Assembly (NCBI GenBank): GCA_900552685.1
Contig: USAJ01000004.1
Span: forward strand, 58,071 to 122,070
Source of the DNA: an uncultured Collinsella sp.
GTDB taxonomy: Bacteria > Actinomycetota > Coriobacteriia > Coriobacteriales > Coriobacteriaceae
Length of the DNA: 64,000 nt
Direction of reading: 5' to 3'
The notes beneath the pieces are model-generated. The model did not search any database. It was not told the DNA's origin and worked only from the letters and a program-made list of their open reading frames with translations. Both the position numbers and the translations under genes were made by a program. Of this stretch, positions 59,344-64,000 are shown one piece after another; the first letter of the stretch is position 1, and the number at the start of each line of letters is the position of its first letter.

Positions 59344-60444
59344 TTAGTAACGCACGAAGATGTAGTTATTGTTCATGCCGGCGGCAACGGAGCTGATGAT
59401 AACACCCGTGTTGTAGTCGGAAGCATGAATCATCTGACCACCACCGATGTAAATGCCGGTGTGGTACGAGTTGACCACAACGTCACCGGGCTGCGGATCG
59501 GACACACGCGTCCAGCCCATAAAGGTACCCGTGGTGCCCAGGCGGCAATAGCGACCAGTGAGGCAATAGCTAACAAAACCAGAGCAGTCGAAGCTGTTCG
59601 GGCCAATTCCGCCCCAGGAATAAGCGCAACCAAGCTTACTGTATGCACGCGATACAACAGAACCGCCGTCGACGGACTGGCTCGGAGCAGAAGGCGTCGG
59701 AGCCGGAGCAGGTGCCGGCGTAGGAGCCGGAGTGTTGCCGCCCTGGTTGTTGTTATTGCTGGTCTGGCCACCGTTGTTGGTCTTCTCGGTCGTACCGGCA
59801 GTCTCGTTGCTCACCGTGGCCTTCTCGGCGGTGCTGGCGTTGATGCCGGCCTGCAGCGCGGCGTTGGCCTCGGCCTCTGCGGCAAGCTCGGCTTGCAGCT
59901 GCGAATCCAGGGAGTTTACGACGTTCTGGGCTTCAGCCTGCTGGGCGTTAAGCTCGTCAACCTTCTTTTGCGTGGTGGCGACGTTCTTCTCCTGCTCGGC
60001 CTGCTTATCGGTGAGCTGCTGCTTAAGCTCTTTGACCTCTTGAATGGTCTGAGCTTGCTTATCGGAAACTTTGCCGTAGTAGAACAAACGGTTGAGCATA
60101 TCGCTCAGATCATCGACACCCGTCAGAACCTGAAGCAGGCTCAGACCGCCGGTTTTGTACTCGCCGGCGACATAGGTCGAGAGTTTGGCCTGACCATCGG
60201 CGATCTCCTGCTGCTTTTGCGTGATCTCGCCAGCAGTCTGATCGAGTGCCTGCGTCTGCGTGGCGAGCTCATCGTAAATCTGCTGGGTTTGGGTACCGAT
60301 CTGCTCGAGCTTCGTACGAGCAGCGGCAAGGTCGGATGCGGTATCGGCGTAGGCAGGAGCCGCGAGGCCCAGGCCCAAAACACAAGCGAGGGTTGCCGTA
60401 GCAGCGCAGCGTGCCATGTTTTTGTGCGTGTTTGCTGTGCGCAT
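59344..60444 (-). CDS. Secreted NlpC/P60 peptidoglycan endopeptidase with coiled-coil domain
   Basis: A 366-residue secreted cell-wall hydrolase. A signal peptide (ATATLACVLGLGLAAPAYA, cleavage ~res 33) is followed by a long coiled coil (~res 35-200) of the RipA/PcsB type, an Asn/Gly/Pro/Ala linker (GGNTPAPTPAPAPAPTPSAP), and an NlpC/P60 domain with catalytic Cys in SFDCSGFVSY and His in SYHTGIYIG and MIHASDY. Such enzymes cleave the peptide stem during daughter-cell separation. RBS GAAAGGAAG. Confidence 0.92.
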   Translation of the reverse strand: MRTANTHKNMARCAATATLACVLGLGLAAPAYADTASDLAAARTKLEQIGTQTQQIYDELATQTQALDQTAGEITQKQQEIADGQAKLSTYVAGEYKTGGLSLLQVLTGVDDLSDMLNRLFYYGKVSDKQAQTIQEVKELKQQLTDKQAEQEKNVATTQKKVDELNAQQAEAQNVVNSLDSQLQAELAAEAEANAALQAGINASTAEKATVSNETAGTTEKTNNGGQTSNNNNQGGNTPAPTPAPAPAPTPSAPSQSVDGGSVVSRAYSKLGCAYSWGGIGPNSFDCSGFVSYCLTGRYCRLGTTGTFMGWTRVSDPQPGDVVVNSYHTGIYIGGGQMIHASDYNTGVIISSVAAGMNNNYIFVRY

Positions 60445-60476
60445 GGAGCTTCCTTTCCGGTATCTAAGGGTAGCGG

Positions 60477-61007
60477 CTAGTCCACCGTTACCAGGCTAAA
60501 GAGCTCAACGTCCTCGTTAGAAGGCGTGAGCTTCTTGCGCGGGTTGAGAAACGCAAGCTCAAGGATACAACCGTAGCCCACAAGCTTTGCGCCCATATCT
60601 CGCACCAGTTTACCTGTTGCCTCGACGGTTCCGCCCGTCGCGACCAAGTCGTCCAGAATCAACACGGTATCTTTAGAGCTGATAGCGTCGGCATGGATCT
60701 CAATGGAATCCGTTCCGTACTCGAGCTCGTAGCTCTGGCTCACGGTCTCGCGCGGTAGCTTGCCCGGTTTACGTGCGGGAACAAAGCCGGCGCCAAGGGC
60801 TACAGCCACCGGTACGCCAACCATAAAGCCGCGAGCCTCGGGGCCCACGACCTTGGTGATTCCCATGCCGGCAAAGTGCTCGGCGAGGGCATCGGTCATG
60901 GCTTTGAGCGCCTCGGGATTGCCAAAGAGCGGCGTGATGTCTTTAAAGATGACTCCGGGCTCGGGATAGTCGGGGATGTCGACGATTTGAGATTCGAAGT
61001 CGTACAT
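60477..61007 (-). CDS. apt: Adenine phosphoribosyltransferase
   Basis: A 176-residue purine salvage enzyme making AMP from adenine and PRPP. PRPP loop VLILDDLVATGGTVEA (~res 115-130) and GPEARGFMVGVPVAVALGAGF (substrate flap) are typical; the opening YPEPGVIFKDITPLF is characteristic of Apt. The ATG at 61007 has GAAAGG 8 nt upstream and is preferred over a TTG at 61022. Confidence 0.95.
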   Translation of the reverse strand: MYDFESQIVDIPDYPEPGVIFKDITPLFGNPEALKAMTDALAEHFAGMGITKVVGPEARGFMVGVPVAVALGAGFVPARKPGKLPRETVSQSYELEYGTDSIEIHADAISSKDTVLILDDLVATGGTVEATGKLVRDMGAKLVGYGCILELAFLNPRKKLTPSNEDVELFSLVTVD

Positions 61008-61047
61008 TGCATGACCTTTCAATGGGTTGCCGGATAAGCGGCAGCTG

Positions 61048-61926
61048 TTATTTGCCCGCGGTGGCGGTGCCGGATTGCGAAGGGGTGACGACCTTGAGCG
61101 GCTTTACGAGGGAATCCTCGTGCGAAGCCGGCGCGCCTATCTCTTCGTTTTTGGCCTTGGTTGACTCGGAGCGAGTGATTTCCTCATCGAGTGCATCGAT
61201 GTCGGCGTCCTCGACCACGGCGTTGAGCGACTCAAAAACGCGGTTCTTGAGCAGCGCGGTGTGCACGCCCTCCGTCAGGTCGTGAAGCTTCTTAAACGCA
61301 CGCTCGAGCTTGGCGTCGCGCTCGTCATCGGAGGTATCCATGCCGAGCATGCTCACAAGCACCTGCTCAAACATCGAGGACTCGCGGTTGGCGGAAGACA
61401 CGTACTGACGCAGGTTGCGCGGCTCGATATGGAAGCGCGACAGCTCGGAGCAGTAGCGGATGATCGGAAAATCGCGACCATCGACAAGCTCGCGATTCTG
61501 CGGACTCTTGATGATGCGAATGAGGTCGTTCTCGGCGAGCGAGCGGATAAACGAAATCTCGACGCCCAGCATATCGGGAATGGTCTCGATGGGATGCAGC
61601 TTTTGCTTAGTCTCCTTGGGCTCCGTCTTGAGCGGAACATCGGACAGCAAGCCCACCTCGTAAGCGAGCGTTGACAGGTCCGTGGCGTTTTCCAAGCGCT
61701 GCTTAATCACGTTGAGCGGCATGTAGCGGGTCTTCTGCAAGTGCAGGATGACCTCCAGGCGATCAACGTCCTCCTTGGAGTACTGACGGTATCCCTTAGG
61801 CGTACGATGAGGGGTAATGAGCCCCTCATCTTCTAGAAATCTAATTTTTGAGTTCGAAAGATCGGGGTATGCGCCTCGAAGTAAGTTGACGACTTGGCCG
61901 ATACTCAGATAGTTGCGTTCGGCCAT
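61048..61926 (-). CDS. MerR-family transcriptional regulator (FtsR-like)
   Basis: A 292-residue protein with an N-terminal MerR winged helix (LSIGQVVNLLRGAYPDLSNSKIRFLEDEGLITPHRTPKGYRQYS, res ~7-50, cited by position) and a second similar helix-turn-helix-like region around res 115-160. Its position 4 bp after an FHA gene matches the actinobacterial garA/odhI-ftsR pair (Rv1827-Rv1828 in Mycobacterium), where FtsR activates ftsZ. A ligand-binding domain for metals or drugs is absent. Function is inferred from synteny. Confidence 0.82.
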   Translation of the reverse strand: MAERNYLSIGQVVNLLRGAYPDLSNSKIRFLEDEGLITPHRTPKGYRQYSKEDVDRLEVILHLQKTRYMPLNVIKQRLENATDLSTLAYEVGLLSDVPLKTEPKETKQKLHPIETIPDMLGVEISFIRSLAENDLIRIIKSPQNRELVDGRDFPIIRYCSELSRFHIEPRNLRQYVSSANRESSMFEQVLVSMLGMDTSDDERDAKLERAFKKLHDLTEGVHTALLKNRVFESLNAVVEDADIDALDEEITRSESTKAKNEEIGAPASHEDSLVKPLKVVTPSQSGTATAGK

Positions 61927-61929
61927 GCC

Positions 61930-62364
61930 CTACTCACCGGTTTCGATGCGCTCCGGCGTGCTCTCGTGGTAGATGAGCGTAAACGTACCGATCTGGACGG
62001 AAGAACCGTCGTGCAGCGGGGCTGCGTTGACAATGGCGCCGTCGACCCAGGTGCCATTGAGCGAGCCCAGGTCCTCGATGCGAGCGCCGAGGCCCTCGCG
62101 AATAATGCGCGCATGGCTGCGCGAAACGGTCATGTCGTTGAGGAAGATGCCGTTCGCGGGATCGCGACCGATGGTGGTCACGTCGTCCTCGAGCTCAAAG
62201 GCGGCACCAGTCTGCGGACCCTTGACGATGGACAGAACGGGGGCGGTGATGCGCACGTTGGCCATGAGGTCGGGAACGGTGACGTCGCTTGAAGGCACGC
62301 GGAATACGCAGGTAGCGTCAGCAGTCTTATCATTCTGAGGCATATTGTTAACCATGTTGTCCAT
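61930..62364 (-). CDS. FHA-domain protein, GarA/OdhI-like
   Basis: A 144-residue phosphothreonine-binding protein. The FHA domain (~res 50-135) has IGRDPANG, VSRSHARI and LGSLNGTWV. The N-terminal tail contains DATCVFR, aligning with the ETTSVFR phospho-switch of GarA/OdhI, whose Thr is phosphorylated by PknB-type kinases and then folds onto the FHA domain, controlling 2-oxoglutarate metabolism. The start is ATG 62364 (AGGGG upstream); ATG 62355 is possible. Neighbours merR and pgsA fit the actinobacterial order. Confidence 0.85.
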   Translation of the reverse strand: MDNMVNNMPQNDKTADATCVFRVPSSDVTVPDLMANVRITAPVLSIVKGPQTGAAFELEDDVTTIGRDPANGIFLNDMTVSRSHARIIREGLGARIEDLGSLNGTWVDGAIVNAAPLHDGSSVQIGTFTLIYHESTPERIETGE

Positions 62365-62430
62365 GACAACCCCTAACTTATCGCGGACGTGCCGCAAATA
62401 ATGAACCGTACGTAATCATACCCCAACGAA

Positions 62431-63135
62431 TCAGTCTTCGATTTCAGGGTTCAGAAAGTCGATGTCCTCGTCCTCGGGATGCGTGAGAGCCTGTTTAATG
62501 GCCGCTCCGCCCTTAATGGAGTAGATGACAGCGGTGAGCATGGAGAAGATCACGCCGCCGTACACAAAGAAGATGCCGAGGGGCACCGAGCTTCCGTTGA
62601 GGCCCGGGAAGGCCGTAAGGGTTGAAGGTAAAAGATGCAGGCCGTCAATAACGGGGAACCCGAGCAGCATAAGCGAGAAGCCGGTCATGAGCAGCGCTGT
62701 GGCAATCTTTCCGGGGAAGACGACATCGATGGGGCGACGGTGATAATGACGAACGATAAGCGTGCCGATGCCCAGATAGATGTCGCGGCCAATAATGAGC
62801 ACGCAGACCCAGATGGGCAGTTCTCCGCGAACCACCAGTCCCAAGACGCCGGTGAACAGCAGCGCACGGTCGCAGATGGGATCCATGACCTTGCCGAGCC
62901 ACGAGACCGTCTTGGTCATGCGGGCGATCTGACCGTCCATCCAGTCGGTGGAGGCGGCAACGGCGTAGATTGCGATGGCGATGACGCGGTTGTTATCCGT
63001 CACAAACAGGTACAGAAATACCAGGGTGAGGATCAGGCGCGTAAAGGTGATGAAATTGGAGATCGTAAAGATCTTATTCGACGGGTAATCGGAAGTGCCG
63101 ATAAGCTCCTTTTTGATCTTCTTTTTGATGCCCAC
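62431..63135 (-). CDS. CDP-alcohol phosphatidyltransferase (second PgsA-like)
   Basis: A 234-residue membrane enzyme with about five hydrophobic helices. The CDP-alcohol motif is complete: MDGQIARMTKTVSWLG then KVMDPICDR (~res 64-90). It is a distant paralogue of pgsA at 41605; location near garA/ftsR resembles pgsA2 of mycobacteria. Product may be phosphatidylglycerophosphate or cardiolipin. GTG start at 63135 with GGGGGAG 4-5 nt upstream; a longer frame to 63261 lacks support. Confidence 0.85.
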   Translation of the reverse strand: MGIKKKIKKELIGTSDYPSNKIFTISNFITFTRLILTLVFLYLFVTDNNRVIAIAIYAVAASTDWMDGQIARMTKTVSWLGKVMDPICDRALLFTGVLGLVVRGELPIWVCVLIIGRDIYLGIGTLIVRHYHRRPIDVVFPGKIATALLMTGFSLMLLGFPVIDGLHLLPSTLTAFPGLNGSSVPLGIFFVYGGVIFSMLTAVIYSIKGGAAIKQALTHPEDEDIDFLNPEIED

Positions 63136-63262
63136 AGGACTCCCCCGCTGGTTAACGACAAAACTTTCGATACTATACCCGTTCCGGCGATGTCTATCCA
63201 GCCAAGCCATAGAGAGTCCAGACATGTGGAGGGTGCTTTTAGGCGGCGGGGGATTTCGCATT

Positions 63263-63311
63263 CGTGTACATCAGCCTCCAAACATGTCGATTTTGGTGGC
63301 TGATGTACACG
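63263..63311. repeat. Perfect-arm palindrome (14 bp + 5 bp) upstream of pgsA2
   Basis: CGTGTACATCAGCC (63263-63276) pairs perfectly with GGCTGATGTACACG (63298-63311); inside, CCAAA and TTTGG also pair around a CATGTCGAT loop. TTTTG follows on the plus strand. No known gene lies beside it on that strand. Confidence 0.75.
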
Positions 63312-63381
63312 TTTTGATTCTGTGATTGCATCGAGCGGGAATGTTGTTGCTTTAAGCAAAATAATCATGGTGATTAAAAAC

Positions 63382-63411
63382 AAAAAAGGTCAGGCACTAG
63401 GTGCCTGACCT
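63382..63411 (-). terminator. Terminator downstream of the tRNA-Pro 3' fragment
   Basis: AGGTCAGGCA (63387-63396) pairs with TGCCTGACCT (63402-63411); on the minus strand it runs into TTTTTTTG. It probably ended the original tRNA-Pro transcript. Confidence 0.8.
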
Positions 63412-63420
63412 GCAAACTTC

Positions 63421-63465
63421 TGGTCGGGACGACTGGATTCGAACCAGCGACCCCTTGACCCCCAG
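63421..63465 (-). pseudogene. 3' fragment of tRNA-Pro(GGG), nt ~32-76, probable attachment site
   Basis: Read on the minus strand, the fragment starts in the anticodon loop (CTGGGGG, anticodon GGG), then TCAAG, the T-arm CTGGTTCGAATCCAG and the acceptor end CGTCCCGACCA. The 5' half (acceptor, D arm, 5' anticodon stem) is absent; beyond 63465 the sequence is unrelated. An integrase-like gene begins 250 bp further. The anticodon loop is a common crossover point for tyrosine integrases, so this is probably the host-side remnant left by integration. Confidence 0.75.
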
Positions 63466-63715
63466 CGAGGTCAGAATGACCCTGACCTGTGCTTATTTTG
63501 TTAAAACACGCGCAGATAGCGCAAGTAGCGCATTTCCGCATTTGCAAATTTTACCAGCTCAGCGCGGTCTGTCCAGATAGCATATTTTCGGCTTCGAGGA
63601 GCGCGGTGCAGCCGATGATTTAATCAACGGGGGTAGGAGCCCCGAATCGTCGCCTCTCCGGGTTCCCGCAGGTGGGCCCGCCTGTTTCTAATCAACTGCG
63701 GATTTAGGAGCAGAC
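63466..63715. other. Left end of a probable integrated element (non-coding)
   Basis: Begins with a hairpin AGGTCAG (63468-63474) / CTGACCT (63482-63488) next to the tRNA fragment. The rest to 63715 has no supported gene; a GGAG-type RBS (TTAGGAGCAG) precedes the gene at 63716. Confidence 0.45.
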
Positions 63716-64000
63716 ATGCAGAACGAGAAATGCAGCAATAAAACCTTACGCGTATGCGGAGCCGGCGGCGTGAGGAAGAACAAGGGCAAATGGCAGGCTG
63801 TCGTGACGGTGGCCGACGAGATGACCGGGAAGAAGGTCCAGAGGACCAGGAACACCCGCGTGCCCTGCCTGAAGCAGAGCGCGCGGGGAAAGGCGGCGGC
63901 GATGCGCGTCCTCGCGGAATTCAGGTCGGAGGTCGAGCTGGAACTTGTTAGCGTCAATATAATTTTCACCATTTCCACCAACGCATTTTCGCCAATCGCG
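63716..64000 (+). CDS. Integrase-like protein, N-terminal part (partial at window end)
   Basis: An open frame of 95 codons with no stop before the window edge. RKNKGKWQAVVTVADEMTGK followed by KKVQRTRNTRVP and RGKAAAMRVLAEFRSEVE resembles the arm-type DNA-binding domain (GKWxAxV...DxxTGKR...T...A...L) at the N-terminus of tyrosine recombinases. The last ~20 codons (from ~63945) are AT-richer and do not match the pattern, so a break or truncation there cannot be excluded. RBS TAGGAG 6-7 nt upstream. The catalytic domain is outside the window. Confidence 0.55.
   Translation, partial: MQNEKCSNKTLRVCGAGGVRKNKGKWQAVVTVADEMTGKKVQRTRNTRVPCLKQSARGKAAAMRVLAEFRSEVELELVSVNIIFTISTNAFSPIA

Noticed and set aside
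63421..63500. Intact tRNA-Pro
   Set aside because: The 5' half (acceptor strand, D arm, 5' anticodon stem) cannot be found to the right of 63465, so only a 3' fragment is present.

Overview
The window looks like a chromosomal stretch of a Collinsella-like member of the Coriobacteriia (Actinomycetota). The evidence is the high GC content by eye, GTG/TTG starts, strong AGGAGG-type ribosome binding sites, the actinobacterial mIHF-gmk-rpoZ order, a GarA/OdhI-like FHA gene beside an FtsR-like MerR gene, and SOS boxes of the CGAAC-N4-GTTCG type. This assignment is inference; no 16S gene lies in the window. Almost all of it is dense core genome.

Layout. 1-5.6 kb: end of proS, a small kinase, the fermentative aldehyde/alcohol dehydrogenase adhE, a REP-type (Y1) transposase flanked by inverted repeats, and rpmB. 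5.9-11.4 kb: pyrimidine operon pyrR-B-C-K-D-F behind a leader that folds as an attenuator. 11.6-14.0 kb: mIHF, gmk, rpoZ, thiI. 14.1-18.3 kb: DNA-uptake genes comEA-comEC, then holA. 18.4-25.3 kb: rpsT, lepA, dusB, hemW, an unusual membrane-attached DnaJ-like protein and a normal DnaJ. 25.3-30.3 kb: mtaB-phoH-ybeY-dgkA-era-recO. 30.4-35.4 kb: rpsO, pnp and rnj, with two large palindromic elements between pnp and rnj. 35.4-42.8 kb: ftsK, rodZ-like, yajQ, rimO, pgsA, cinA. 42.9-51.8 kb: recA-recX, rny, a MutL-like GHKL ATPase, spoVS, miaB, miaA, hflX. 51.8-54.7 kb: DUF1624 protein, lexA divergent from a YneA/DivS-like LysM protein, nrdR, dut. 54.7-55.1 kb: a second pair of palindromic elements. 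55.1-63.1 kb: lipid glycosyltransferase, trxB, DUF1836 regulator, degV, NlpC/P60 hydrolase, apt, MerR, FHA, second pgsA. 63.4-64.0 kb: a 45-nt 3' fragment of tRNA-Pro(GGG) followed by the start of an integrase-like gene, so the right edge is probably the boundary of an integrated element.

How the parts connect. DNA uptake (comEA/comEC), recombination (recA, recX, recO, cinA) and the SOS response (lexA, the division inhibitor, recA) are all present. The comEA and recA upstream regions share the 7-mer TTTGGTC repeated every ~11 bp, the geometry of a PhoB/OmpR-type regulator site; recA additionally has an SOS box between its -35 and -10. This suggests a competence-type control that couples uptake to recombination and is separate from SOS. 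RNA decay and processing genes (pnp, rnj, rny, ybeY) and tRNA modification genes (thiI, dusB, mtaB, miaB, miaA, with rimO for ribosomal protein S12) are abundant.

The most interesting unexplained structures are: the phased TTTGGTC arrays; two unrelated families of large palindromes, each present as a pair with conserved cores in opposite orientation and self-complementary arms that differ between copies; a shared operator in front of the DUF1836 gene and degV; and a 12-bp hairpin that buries the nrdR start codon.
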